This document shows positions 29,107 to 37,329 of a stretch of DNA of 62,586 nucleotides, in pieces. The translations under genes and the position numbers were made by a program. The DNA is from Porphyromonadaceae bacterium (lineage in GTDB: Bacteria; Bacteroidota; Bacteroidia; Bacteroidales; Porphyromonadaceae), in NCBI GenBank assembly GCA_030528555.1, contig JAUMYQ010000010.1:1-62586 (forward strand), in the 5' to 3' direction. How positions within the stretch are numbered: position 1 is the first letter of the stretch; every line of letters begins with the position of its first letter. Below the pieces are notes generated by a model, which saw only the letters and a list, made by a program, of their open reading frames with translations, was not told where the DNA came from and ran no database searches.

Positions 29107-30480
29107 CTAGAGCTGCTCTCTACCCTCTAGCTCATCCAGGCTGTAGGTGGCTACCATATAGCTGTGGATGGCTTGCTTGAGGCTAAGTTGTGCTTTCAGG
29201 AGGGCTACTTGAGCGTCATTGACCTCGAGGAGGGTCCCCACGCCCGTAGAGTAGCGCATGAGAGCAATCTCGTAGCCCTGCTGTGCACTCCGCTCTGCTC
29301 CGCGAGAGGCGAGAAATACCTCTGCTGCACTGCGCTGCTCGCTTTGCGCACTAGAGAGGGCAAGCTCGAGCTCTCGCTCTGCCTGCACACGCCTTTGAGC
29401 CAGCTGTGTTAGCTGTAGGCGTGTGGCGCGAATGTCATTATACTTGCTACCACCGCTGAAGATGGGTACCGTCAGGCTCAGACCTACCATGGAGTGTGGG
29501 GACCAGCGTTTGCCATTGTCCAGAGTCAGGCGGTCGCTTGCGAAGCTGTAGCTGTAGGAGAAGCTAGCGGCTAGTGTAGGTAGGTAGGCCATCTTCTTGA
29601 TCTTTAGGCTCTGCTCCAGCTGCCGCCCCTGAAGGTCTAGGCTGCGCAGGGTGGTATTGCCCGAGAGTGAGGGCTCGTTCATCCCCGAGAGAAGCTGTAG
29701 CTCCACTACGCGTTCATACTGCTCTAGTCGCTCTGTCAGGGTGATGGGCTGGCTTGGGGAGAGGTTCATCAGTACAGCGAGCTTGTGCCGCGATAGACGT
29801 ACAGCCTCCTCGGCGCGCAGTACCTCGGGCAGGAGGTTCTGTACCTGTGCCTGCATACGCACCAGATCATACTCGGCCACCAGTCCCTTTTTGAGCTTCA
29901 TATCGATGTCTCGCTCTGTCTGTCGCATCTGCTCGTAGCTTTGTCGCAGCACGAGTGCAGCCTCTTGTGCCAGCAATGCTCCCATGTAGGCCTTGCGCAC
30001 TTGGCTCACCATCCCTACGCGAGAGGCACGTGCGCCTTCGATGGCTGCTGCTACGAGGTCGCTCTCTAGCTTTAGACTTGCCCAAAGCTGTGGCATGACC
30101 AGGGGCATTGATGCCTGAACGCCTCCTTGCAGGTTGTGCTTCTGCCCCATCTCGATACCCTCCTCTGGGAAGAAGCTACTCATTGGGTTAGGCCTGTCGT
30201 CCTCTCCGCTGCCGAAGTAAACACGTTGTTTCTTGAGCGTGTAGCCATATGAAGCCGTGAGGCTTGCCTGTGGAAGTAGTGCCCCATAGGCTTTTTGTCT
30301 GTTGTAACGAGTGCGTGTAACCTCGTCTGTGGCTGTGGTTACATTGGCGTTGTGTGTCAGGGCCTCATGTACTGCTCCATTCATGTCTAGGCGCAGCGTG
30401 TCTGGCGCGTTTGCCCATAGGGCTGGCCCACCTAAGAGGGTTAGGGTCAGCAGGAGCGTATATCTATTATTCCTAATCAT
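29107..30480 (-). CDS. TolC-family outer-membrane efflux channel
   Basis: The exit duct of the tripartite pump. I start it at 30480 (MIRNNRYTLLLTLTLLGG), which gives a clean signal peptide cut near ANA; the frame stays open to 30534, but that part is not signal-like. The mature protein has two repeats of helical-barrel sequence (RKAYMGALLAQEAALVLRQSYEQM and STGVGTLLEVNDAQVALLKAQ), the standard outer-membrane-factor signature. It is the first gene of the operon; a -7 box TACTTTTG (minus, 30521-30528) lies about 40 bp upstream. Confidence 0.94.
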   Translation of the reverse strand: MIRNNRYTLLLTLTLLGGPALWANAPDTLRLDMNGAVHEALTHNANVTTATDEVTRTRYNRQKAYGALLPQASLTASYGYTLKKQRVYFGSGEDDRPNPMSSFFPEEGIEMGQKHNLQGGVQASMPLVMPQLWASLKLESDLVAAAIEGARASRVGMVSQVRKAYMGALLAQEAALVLRQSYEQMRQTERDIDMKLKKGLVAEYDLVRMQAQVQNLLPEVLRAEEAVRLSRHKLAVLMNLSPSQPITLTERLEQYERVVELQLLSGMNEPSLSGNTTLRSLDLQGRQLEQSLKIKKMAYLPTLAASFSYSYSFASDRLTLDNGKRWSPHSMVGLSLTVPIFSGGSKYNDIRATRLQLTQLAQRRVQAERELELALSSAQSEQRSAAEVFLASRGAERSAQQGYEIALMRYSTGVGTLLEVNDAQVALLKAQLSLKQAIHSYMVATYSLDELEGREQL

Positions 30481-30719
30481 CATGCTTATATATGTAATGT
30501 ATAGATGCACTTCTTTAGGGCAAAAGTACGTCAATTCTGTTACTTGTTATGATAACCTGCCATGTGGAGCCACTCTCATTGATTTTGATGTGGTCAATCT
30601 GGGTTGATTTTTGAGAAAAGGCAGGTCAGCTGTAGGTGATTACCTCCTTAATTTGTGGTGTTTAGATGAGAGCTCCTAATTTATTTATGTAGAGCTTATT
30701 ACAAGGGTACCCCATTTTT

Positions 30720-30814
30720 GAGAAAAAAGTTCGGGAACTTTTAGGAAAAAGATCGGGAAGAAATTTTCAAAAGTTCGGGAACATTTTTTTCGGAGTTCCC
30801 GAAGGTTTTTTCGG
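30720..30814. repeat. Dispersed intergenic hairpin repeat, copy C (rearranged)
   Basis: Shares modules with A, B and D (GAGAAAAAAGTTCGGGAAC, AAAAAGATCGGGAAGAAATT, TTCGGGAACATTTTTT), but in a different order and with fewer intact stems. Confidence 0.75.
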
Positions 30815-31015
30815 CCATTCAGGATTATATGTAATTTCCTTAAATATAGCTGGTTATCTTTTTGTGAGCCGAATCCTTTCTCGAGGTCAGTGTGCCCTGA
30901 TTTTGTGTCGATCTCGTTATCGTTTTTGGGGCGGGAAGTTGTCAATTTTGGACCATAGTGCAATGAATCTATCCTCTTTGTATCGATTTGGACACCGTGC
31001 CCCTTGAGGCCCATC

Positions 31016-31023
31016 TACCTTTG
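31016..31023 (+). promoter_or_regulatory. Possible -7 box (TACCTTTG) of the HU/lysis-like cassette
   Basis: Matches TAnnTTTG; the nearest TTTG (30987-30990) is 25 nt upstream, longer than ideal. It would give a leader of roughly 110 nt. Confidence 0.4.
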
Positions 31024-31135
31024 TATTGTCATCGGGCGAGGATGGCGCGCTCTAGAGCTGGTCTCTTACTAGGTCCGACCCCGAGGTCAAAACAGTGTAT
31101 TTTATTGAATGTTTCACACAAAAACTTTATTTACT

Positions 31136-31612
31136 ATGTCTATTTCGTATAAAGTTCGTCAGCAACGTTTGACCACTCCCAAGGGTAAGCAGACCTTATT
31201 CATTGCTCAGGTTGTGAGTAATGGAGAGACCACAATCGACCACCTACAGAAACTTATCTCCAAGATCTCAGCCGTGAGCGAGGGTGATGTGCGTAGTGTA
31301 CTGCTCACTCTTACTCAGCTAGTAGCATCGGAGCTGGCAGCTGGGCGTAGGGTTTCGTTGGGCGATTTGGGGCGTTTACGCATCGGTATCTCCAGCCGAG
31401 CCGTAGCGCGTGGGGAGGACTTCACCGTTCAGGACATTCGTAGGGCCAAGGTAAACTTCCATCCAGGCTCGCTCATCCGCAGTGAGCTACGGAGTTTATC
31501 TTATCAGCGACATGGCGATGCTCCCAAGGGAGAGTTGCGTGGGTCGGGCGGTAGTCCAAGCACGCCAGGCGCTAGTGGCAAGGACAATGAGGCTGCACAT
31601 GCTGGTATATAG
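31136..31612 (+). CDS. HU-like DNA-binding protein with C-terminal tail
   Basis: A 158-residue protein of the HU-like family found in Bacteroidota (HU-HIG type). Residues about 1-125 carry the fold: YKVRQQRLTTPKG, LIAQVVSNGETTIDHLQKLI, TLTQLVASELAAGRRVSLGDLGRLRIGI and VNFHPGSLIRSEL. The last 30 residues are a Gly/Ser/Pro-rich tail. The start at 31136 (MSISYKV) fits family members better than the 31109 ATG. The 3' end overlaps the next gene by 26 bp. Such genes often sit next to an amidase in this phylum; whether it regulates the cassette or structures DNA is not known. Confidence 0.88.
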   Translation: MSISYKVRQQRLTTPKGKQTLFIAQVVSNGETTIDHLQKLISKISAVSEGDVRSVLLTLTQLVASELAAGRRVSLGDLGRLRIGISSRAVARGEDFTVQDIRRAKVNFHPGSLIRSELRSLSYQRHGDAPKGELRGSGGSPSTPGASGKDNEAAHAGI

Positions 31613-32003
31613 CACGCTTTTGCTGCTGGTCCTCTGTAGTGGTTGCGTAGCGCGACAGACACGCTCTCAAGTGCAAGCTCTGGAGCAGCATACCGAGGCG
31701 ATACATTTGCAGCACGAGGGGCATGAGCAGGCAATGCTGGAGGACGTGGCGTGTGAGGAAGAGTGGGGGAGTGATGGCTCCCCCACGACCTTCCGCCGAG
31801 TGCGCATTAGGCGTAGGGCTCACGAGGGCTCACAGGCTCTGGAGGTAGTTCATCAGCAGACGACTGAGGCCACTGCACATGTAGAGCAAGCTACCCAGGT
31901 AGCTACCTCTTCTCCTCGAGGTTACAGATGGGTTATGGTGTCTATAGCTATGGTTATAGGTCTAGCTATTGGGCTGAGGCTAGGGTGGCAGAGGCGGAGG
32001 TGA
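31587..32003 (+). CDS. Small lipoprotein with C-terminal membrane helix, u-spanin-like
   Basis: I start it at 31587 (MRLHMLVYSTLLLLVLCSGC), which creates an ideal lipobox LCSGC. The 138-residue product has a hydrophilic, Glu/Gln/His-rich middle and one C-terminal helix (YRWVMVSIAMVIGLAIGLRLGW) capped by RRR. An outer-membrane lipid anchor plus an inner-membrane C-terminal helix is the topology of unimolecular phage spanins (T1 gp11 type), which fuse the two membranes during lysis. It overlaps the HU-like gene and precedes an endolysin-like amidase, which supports that reading. Sequence similarity to known spanins is not claimed. Confidence 0.65.
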   Translation: MRLHMLVYSTLLLLVLCSGCVARQTRSQVQALEQHTEAIHLQHEGHEQAMLEDVACEEEWGSDGSPTTFRRVRIRRRAHEGSQALEVVHQQTTEATAHVEQATQVATSSPRGYRWVMVSIAMVIGLAIGLRLGWQRRR

Positions 32004-32074
32004 GGCTCGTCTGAACGCACACTCCCCCAGTGGGACAATTGTATTATTTGACTTTTGAAAAACGACAGTATATT

Positions 32075-32533
32075 ATGATGAGAAGAAAGGATATTAAGTT
32101 CATCGTGCTGCACTGCTCGGCTACGCGTAGCAATATGAGTTACTCTGCCGAGCAGCTCGAGGCAGATCATATCGCACGGGGATTTCGTAGGGCAGGTTAT
32201 CACTTTTATGTACGTCGCTCAGGGCAGGTGGTGTCACTGCGCCCTCTGAGTGAGGCTGGGGCGCATGCCTGGGGCTTCAATAGGTGCAGCATCGGGGTTT
32301 GCTACGAGGGAGGGCTCAGCCCTGGTGGTACAGTCGAGGATACGTGCACACTCGAGCAGAAAGCAGCTCTGCTCGCTCTGCTGCATCGCCTCAGGAAGCT
32401 CTACCCCAGAGCTGTTATTCTGGGACATAGAGATCTTAGCCCTGATCGAGATGGGAGTGGTAGGGTAGAGCCTAGTGAATGGCTTAAGGCATGCCCAGCC
32501 TTCGATGCTATGGCCGAGTATAGAGGTCTCTAG
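32075..32533 (+). CDS. T7-lysozyme-like N-acetylmuramoyl-L-alanine amidase
   Basis: A complete Amidase_2 domain of 152 residues with all three zinc ligands: His13 in VLHCSATRS, the His of ILGHRDLSPD, and the Cys of WLKACPAFD, whose Lys is catalytic; AGYHFYV is also conserved. It has no signal peptide, so it is cytoplasmic unless a holin lets it out. The start at 32075 or 32078 (MMRRKDIKFI) is chosen because upstream codons are not family-like. It sits 3 bp before a small two-helix membrane protein. Compare the amber-interrupted paralogue at 17.7-18.3k, which has a membrane anchor. Confidence 0.94.
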   Translation: MMRRKDIKFIVLHCSATRSNMSYSAEQLEADHIARGFRRAGYHFYVRRSGQVVSLRPLSEAGAHAWGFNRCSIGVCYEGGLSPGGTVEDTCTLEQKAALLALLHRLRKLYPRAVILGHRDLSPDRDGSGRVEPSEWLKACPAFDAMAEYRGL

Positions 32534-32536
32534 GCT

Positions 32537-32743
32537 ATGAGTACGACCAATGCGCCCAAACGACCCCAGAGGGTACAACTTCTTCTTTCCGTGGGCCTCG
32601 CAGTTTTGGGGGCTTTGCTTCTGATAGCAGGCTTCTTCGCCCCACCTATCGGTGGTATTGCTCCGAGTGTGCTGGTAGCTTACGGAGAGGTGATGACCTT
32701 CTCGGCTGCTCTCATGGGTATAGACTATCACTACCGTCGCTAG
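32537..32743 (+). CDS. Small two-helix membrane protein, holin-like
   Basis: A 68-residue protein starting 3 bp after the amidase stop. It has a basic N-terminus (APKRPQRVQ) and a first hydrophobic stretch (LLLSVGLAVLGALLLIAGFF), a turn at PPIGG, and a second hydrophobic segment to MGIDYHYRR. Small size, two helices, basic ends and position beside a signal-less amidase fit a class II or III holin; Bacteroidota annotations use the name of a small conserved protein next to HU and amidase. Function is inferred only from layout and topology. Confidence 0.7.
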   Translation: MSTTNAPKRPQRVQLLLSVGLAVLGALLLIAGFFAPPIGGIAPSVLVAYGEVMTFSAALMGIDYHYRR

Positions 32744-32761
32744 CCCTCTAGTGTGTTATAC

Positions 32762-32807
32762 ATGCCGTGCCCCCTTAAGGTTTTCAATACTTAAGGAGGC
32801 ACGGCAT
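32762..32807 (+). terminator. Terminator of the lysis-like cassette
   Basis: 18-bp arms (32762-32779, 32790-32807) with one C/A mismatch and a 10-nt loop, 19 bp after the holin-like gene. Confidence 0.75.
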
Positions 32808-33075
32808 TGAGAGACGACTGTCATGGAGTTGTTTCTCGGCTTTGTGCGCTCACTCTGGGGAGGTCGTAGCACCCTTACATCTGATGAGGGAGCTATCGCT
32901 CCCTCAAAGTATTGGGGATCTCGAGGAGTGAGCCCCTCATACAATTCGTAGTACGATCGAAGTAAGATTGATAAAAGATATCTATCTTTAGTAGAGCAAA
33001 CTCGTTCAGGCCAGACTTGTCCATAGGGGAGAGGCATGAGCGTAAATGAAAAGTTAACAAATAGATAAGTAAACA

Positions 33076-33669
33076 ATGCCGATGAACTTTCTAGAAGCAA
33101 TCCAAAATCGTTACACGACTAAGGCCTATAGTACTGGCTATACCATTCCATCCGAAACCATAGAGCAGTTGGGCGAGGTGCTGCGTCTCTGTCCCTCGTC
33201 TATCAATTCGCAGCCATGGCTCTTTACTATCGTGGGTGATGCCCAAGTCAAGGCACGCTATGCCGAGCTATCACGCTTCAATCGAGAGAAGGTACTTGGG
33301 GCGAGCCATCTTGTCCTCTTCTCCGTTTATGCCGATGTCGCCACTTTTGAGCGTGAGCGTGTGGAAACTCTGCATGAGCATGCTCAAGGGTATTATCGGT
33401 CCTATGTGGCGAGCTGCGGCGAGGCAGCCGTCCATGCTTGGATGGCACGTCAGGTTTATATTGCTCTTGGGGTACTGCTCAGTGCCTGTGCTACGATGGG
33501 GATAGACTCTACTCCGATGGAGGGTATAGACACGGAGGCTTACACCAAACAGCTTGGTGAGAGTAAGTACCGCGTACTTCTGGCTGTGGCCCTTGGGCAG
33601 CGTAGCCCTGATGACCCCAATAGGCTTGAGGTTACGCCTAAGAGGAGGAGGACGGACTCCGTACGGTAG
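33076..33669 (+). CDS. NfsB-like oxygen-insensitive NAD(P)H nitroreductase
   Basis: An FMN-dependent reductase of nitroaromatics or quinones. The FMN-binding start reads AIQNRYTTKAYSTGY with Arg/Tyr replaced at one position, followed by LCPSSINSQPW, both typical. The C-terminal half has RQVYIALGVLLSACATMGIDSTPMEG, the dimer and substrate region. The 197-residue protein is a little shorter than E. coli NfsB (217). Start may be 33076 or 33082 (MNFLEAI). Likely monocistronic, with a hairpin downstream at 33809-33841. Confidence 0.9.
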   Translation: MPMNFLEAIQNRYTTKAYSTGYTIPSETIEQLGEVLRLCPSSINSQPWLFTIVGDAQVKARYAELSRFNREKVLGASHLVLFSVYADVATFERERVETLHEHAQGYYRSYVASCGEAAVHAWMARQVYIALGVLLSACATMGIDSTPMEGIDTEAYTKQLGESKYRVLLAVALGQRSPDDPNRLEVTPKRRRTDSVR

Positions 33670-34116
33670 AGCAGGGCCAAGAGCCTCTATCGGGCTACTG
33701 AGAGGATGGCTCTTGGTCATCTGGCTGCGCCCGTGCGAGATAAGTGGTAGCAAGTAGGGATGACAGACAAAGGATATGTCTACATGTGTTAATATGTGTC
33801 AGCAAGAAAAGAAGCTCCTTAGCCTGATTTTGGAGCTTCTTGGGCTTATACTTAGCGTATATTAGGGCTACAGCTTATCGTTGTTGTCCTACCTAAATGC
33901 CTTGATAAGGGCTAGGATACTCGCTACAGCGAGGTGGAGAATAGGCAAGCATGGTGCTTATCGTGTTTGTTTTGTCTCTCCTTTATAGGTATTAAGACGT
34001 TTTTATAGTGGTGATATTGGACGTTTTGTTATATGGATGGAGATATTTAATAAATTTATTATACTCTTTTCTTGGGTTTATGCCAAAAAGTGAGTACTTC
34101 TTTGTCCAATATTACT
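33670..34116. other. Intergenic region before susC
   Basis: No gene is supported. A hairpin AAGAAGCTCC/GGAGCTTCTT (33809-33818, 33832-33841) may terminate the nitroreductase transcript. Confidence 0.5.
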
Positions 34117-34124
34117 TAGCTTTG
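34117..34124 (+). promoter_or_regulatory. Possible -7 box (TAGCTTTG) of the susC operon
   Basis: Matches TAnnTTTG, 53 bp before the susC start. The nearest TTTG (34101-34104) is too close to be the -33 element, so only the -7 box is supported. Confidence 0.4.
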
Positions 34125-34177
34125 CTTCACAAAAGTACTGTGTGAATAACTAGTTTTTAACACTTTTATAGACTGCA

Positions 34178-37100
34178 ATGAGAATTTTGAAACAATTTCT
34201 ACTCATGATGCTTGTGGGGCTCTTCGCTATCGAGGGGCTGAGCGCGCAGGCAACCCACAAGGTTGTGGGGGTAGTAAAGGATGTCAAGGGTGAGCCCCTC
34301 ATCGGCGTTCAGATTGTCCCTGTAGGAGCTACCCAAAGCGGTACGATTACCGATTTTGACGGTAACTATACGGTGAACGTTCCCAAGGGTATCACCAAGC
34401 TCCAGTATAGCTATATCGGCTATGGTACACAGACTATCGACATCAATGGTCGTGGCAAAATTGATGTAGTACTCCAGGAAGAAGCTCAGACAATCGAGAC
34501 CGTGGTGGTGACAGCCCTGGGTATCAAGCGCAAGAGTAAGACGCTGACCTATGCGACGCAGTCGGTAGACAACAGAGATCTTACGCGTATTAAGGAGCCT
34601 AACTTCGTGAACGCCCTGCGTGGTAAGAGTGCTGGTCTGACCATTACGCCCAACAACTCGGGTGCTGGTGGTGGATCAACCAAGATTACTCTGCGTGGTC
34701 AGAACTCTATCCTTGGATCTAACCAGCCACTTATTGTCCTGGATGGTGTGCCCATGTCTAGCGGTCCTTCGGGACAGGCTACCGACCTTTTGCAGGGGGG
34801 GGGGCGTGATGGCGGTGACATCCTCTCGACCATTAATCCAGATGACATCGCTTCGCTCACGGTACTTAAGGGCCCCAATGCTGCTGCTCTCTATGGTAGC
34901 TCAGCCAACAACGGGGTGCTTATCATTACCACAAAGAGTGGCATGGAGGGTAAGCTCCGCGTAGATGTGTCAAGTAGCACGATGGTAGATATGATTGCAG
35001 ACTATCCTCAGCTACAGACTACCTATGGTATTGGTGCTGGTTACGATGGTTGGGGTAAGCGTATCGACCAGATGACTGACGATGAGCTAGCCGCTACGCC
35101 ATATCTGACCCGTACGCCACGCAATACGATCAGGGATTTCTTCAATATGGGGCTGACGCAAAACACCGCTGCTACTATCAGCGGAGGTACAGAGAAGCAG
35201 CAAACTTACTTCTCGTACGCCAATACCTACCAGACAGGTATTATGCCCAAGAATACGTTTGCTCGTCATAATATTATGCTCAAGCAGTCGTACGACTTGT
35301 TTACTAGACTAAACCTCGATCTGAGCCTCAACTACATCCACCAAAATACGTTGAACCGTCCTATCATTGGTCGCTCTATGAGCCCCATGGCAGCACTCTA
35401 TCGTACACCTGCCAACGTGGATATGCGTTACTTCCGCTCGCATTACTACCACCCTGGTACGTACGATGATATTGTGGTCTATAGCCCCTCGGATGGTCGT
35501 CAAAACAGCAAGCTGCTTGGTCAGCCCGTGCAGACTTGGTACTGGATGGATACGGACTTTAACAATCCTTGGTGGCTAGTCAATATGCTCAATGACGACA
35601 CTACGCAGGACCGCCTCTTGGGGACGCTCTCTGCCAAAGTCAAGATTCTTGACAACCTCAATTTCCAGACGCGTACCAATATGGATTATATCCAAAATCG
35701 TACGATGAACTCTCGCTATGCAACCTCTATCGTAGCTGGTCAGGCTCTCGGAGCGAACTACTACACGGGGCGTACCTATTCTACAGATTTCTTCCAGGAT
35801 GCCTTGCTGTCGTACAATACCGAGTTTGCCAAGAAGTACATGCTTCAGGCAACGGCTGGGGGTAGTTACAAGCGTTCGGCACATCGTAGACTTACTGTGG
35901 GTAATGATCAAGATACCGCTGCACGTCCAAACATCTTCTTGCCAGACAACAATCTACAGATCAACGCGACGAATAAGGCCGGTAGCACAGCTAATCCAGT
36001 GGAGCGCTGGGGCGACAATTGGGAGGCAGCCCTCTTCGCTACGGCCACGCTCGGCTGGGACGAGAAGATCTTCATCGATGGTAGCTACCGTGTGGAGTGG
36101 GCTAAGAGCTTCCAGCAGTTTGCCAAGAAGGATGAGTACATCTCATTCTCATTCTACTCGCTTGGTGCCAATGCTCAGCTAGATAAGTTGCTACCCCTAG
36201 GAGGGCACGTCAATAGCCTTAAGCTGCGCTCCTCGTTTTCTGTGGTAGGTAACCCCATTCCTAACCAAGATTTCTTCGCTCAGGGTATCAACCTGCGTGA
36301 CCCCAATGGCTCGGTGTCACCACCACCTCCTCCCTTCAAGGACCCTCGTCCCGAGACGACTACTTCGTTTGAGGTGGGCTTGGACGGTGCGCTCTACAAT
36401 AATCGGTGGGATTTCGACCTCACGTTCTACAACTCTACGCTCACTCATCAGTTCCTCTATATTGATGGCGTACCAGTCAATACTGGTAAGATCCGCAACT
36501 GGGGGGTGGAGTTCTCAACGAACTATCGCTTTAACCTCACCAAGGATCTAACGTGGCGTCCTGGCTTCAACATCGCTTACAACGACAATAAGATTCTTGA
36601 GACCTATATTCGACCTGACGGTACGCCTCATACTTATGTGACAGGTCCCAATAAGTTCAAGATTAAGTATGTCAAGGGAGGTGCCTATGGTGACATCTAT
36701 GTGAACTCCTTCCTTCGTGACGAGAATGGACACATTGTGCTACAGGACGATGGTAATACGCCAGTACTGGCCTCAGGAGGCTTTGATACTAAGGTGGGCA
36801 ATGCCACTGCTCGTCTCAACTTTGGTCTAAACAATACGTTCTCATATAAGAACTTCCAGCTCTACATGCTCATCGACGGTAAGATCGGAGGCAAGGTGAT
36901 GAGCCTTACGCAGCCCGATATGGACCTCTATGGCGTGTCGGTACGCTCTGCCGAAGCTCGTGATCGCGGTTATGTAGAGCTAAACGATGGTAGCGGACGT
37001 CGCGTAGACCCCGAGGTTTACTACAAGACCATTGGTGGTAATCCTATTGAAGACTATATCTTCGATGCTACGAATGTGCGTCTGCGTGATCTCTCGCTCA

Positions 37101-37300
37101 GCTATACTTTCTACGACATTCTTGGTCCTAGTAAGAACCTACAGCTAAGTGCCATTGCGCGTAACCTATTATTCCTATACCGCACGAGCCCCATCGATCC
37201 AGACATCTCGCAGTCTGCCGCCAATGGCTTTGGTGGTATCGATGCTTACTCTATGCCTACGACTCGCACGTTTGGCGTAAGTGCTAAGATTACATTCTAA
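34178..37300 (+). CDS. SusC/RagA-like TonB-linked outer-membrane transporter
   Basis: A 1040-residue TonB-dependent barrel that imports glycans or peptides with a SusD lid. A signal peptide ends at EGLSAQ; a carboxypeptidase-regulatory-like domain (GVVKDVKGEPLIGVQIVP, FDGNYTVNVP) is followed by the SusC plug (VVVTALGIKRKSKTLTYATQ, ALRGKSAGLTI, PLIVLDGVPM, LKGPNAAALYGSSANNGVLIITTK). The barrel closes with RTFGVSAKITF. A run of ten G at 34795-34804 lies in the plug (LLQGGGRDGGD, about residue 207), a slippage-prone site that could switch the gene off. The partner SusD starts 29 bp downstream. Confidence 0.96.
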   Translation: MRILKQFLLMMLVGLFAIEGLSAQATHKVVGVVKDVKGEPLIGVQIVPVGATQSGTITDFDGNYTVNVPKGITKLQYSYIGYGTQTIDINGRGKIDVVLQEEAQTIETVVVTALGIKRKSKTLTYATQSVDNRDLTRIKEPNFVNALRGKSAGLTITPNNSGAGGGSTKITLRGQNSILGSNQPLIVLDGVPMSSGPSGQATDLLQGGGRDGGDILSTINPDDIASLTVLKGPNAAALYGSSANNGVLIITTKSGMEGKLRVDVSSSTMVDMIADYPQLQTTYGIGAGYDGWGKRIDQMTDDELAATPYLTRTPRNTIRDFFNMGLTQNTAATISGGTEKQQTYFSYANTYQTGIMPKNTFARHNIMLKQSYDLFTRLNLDLSLNYIHQNTLNRPIIGRSMSPMAALYRTPANVDMRYFRSHYYHPGTYDDIVVYSPSDGRQNSKLLGQPVQTWYWMDTDFNNPWWLVNMLNDDTTQDRLLGTLSAKVKILDNLNFQTRTNMDYIQNRTMNSRYATSIVAGQALGANYYTGRTYSTDFFQDALLSYNTEFAKKYMLQATAGGSYKRSAHRRLTVGNDQDTAARPNIFLPDNNLQINATNKAGSTANPVERWGDNWEAALFATATLGWDEKIFIDGSYRVEWAKSFQQFAKKDEYISFSFYSLGANAQLDKLLPLGGHVNSLKLRSSFSVVGNPIPNQDFFAQGINLRDPNGSVSPPPPPFKDPRPETTTSFEVGLDGALYNNRWDFDLTFYNSTLTHQFLYIDGVPVNTGKIRNWGVEFSTNYRFNLTKDLTWRPGFNIAYNDNKILETYIRPDGTPHTYVTGPNKFKIKYVKGGAYGDIYVNSFLRDENGHIVLQDDGNTPVLASGGFDTKVGNATARLNFGLNNTFSYKNFQLYMLIDGKIGGKVMSLTQPDMDLYGVSVRSAEARDRGYVELNDGSGRRVDPEVYYKTIGGNPIEDYIFDATNVRLRDLSLSYTFYDILGPSKNLQLSAIARNLLFLYRTSPIDPDISQSAANGFGGIDAYSMPTTRTFGVSAKITF
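34795..34804 (+). repeat. G10 homopolymer within susC
   Basis: Ten consecutive G in coding sequence (TGCA-G10-CGTGATGG). It is the longest G run in the window. Confidence 0.95.
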
Positions 37301-37329
37301 TCATAGACCAAACAAAGAAGATAGAAGCA

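Larger units (their letters stand above)
30535..31108. other. Intergenic region with hairpin repeat copy C
   Basis: No supported gene in 570 bp. It separates the divergent RND and HU/lysis-like operons, and holds the repeat at 30720-30814. Confidence 0.6.
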
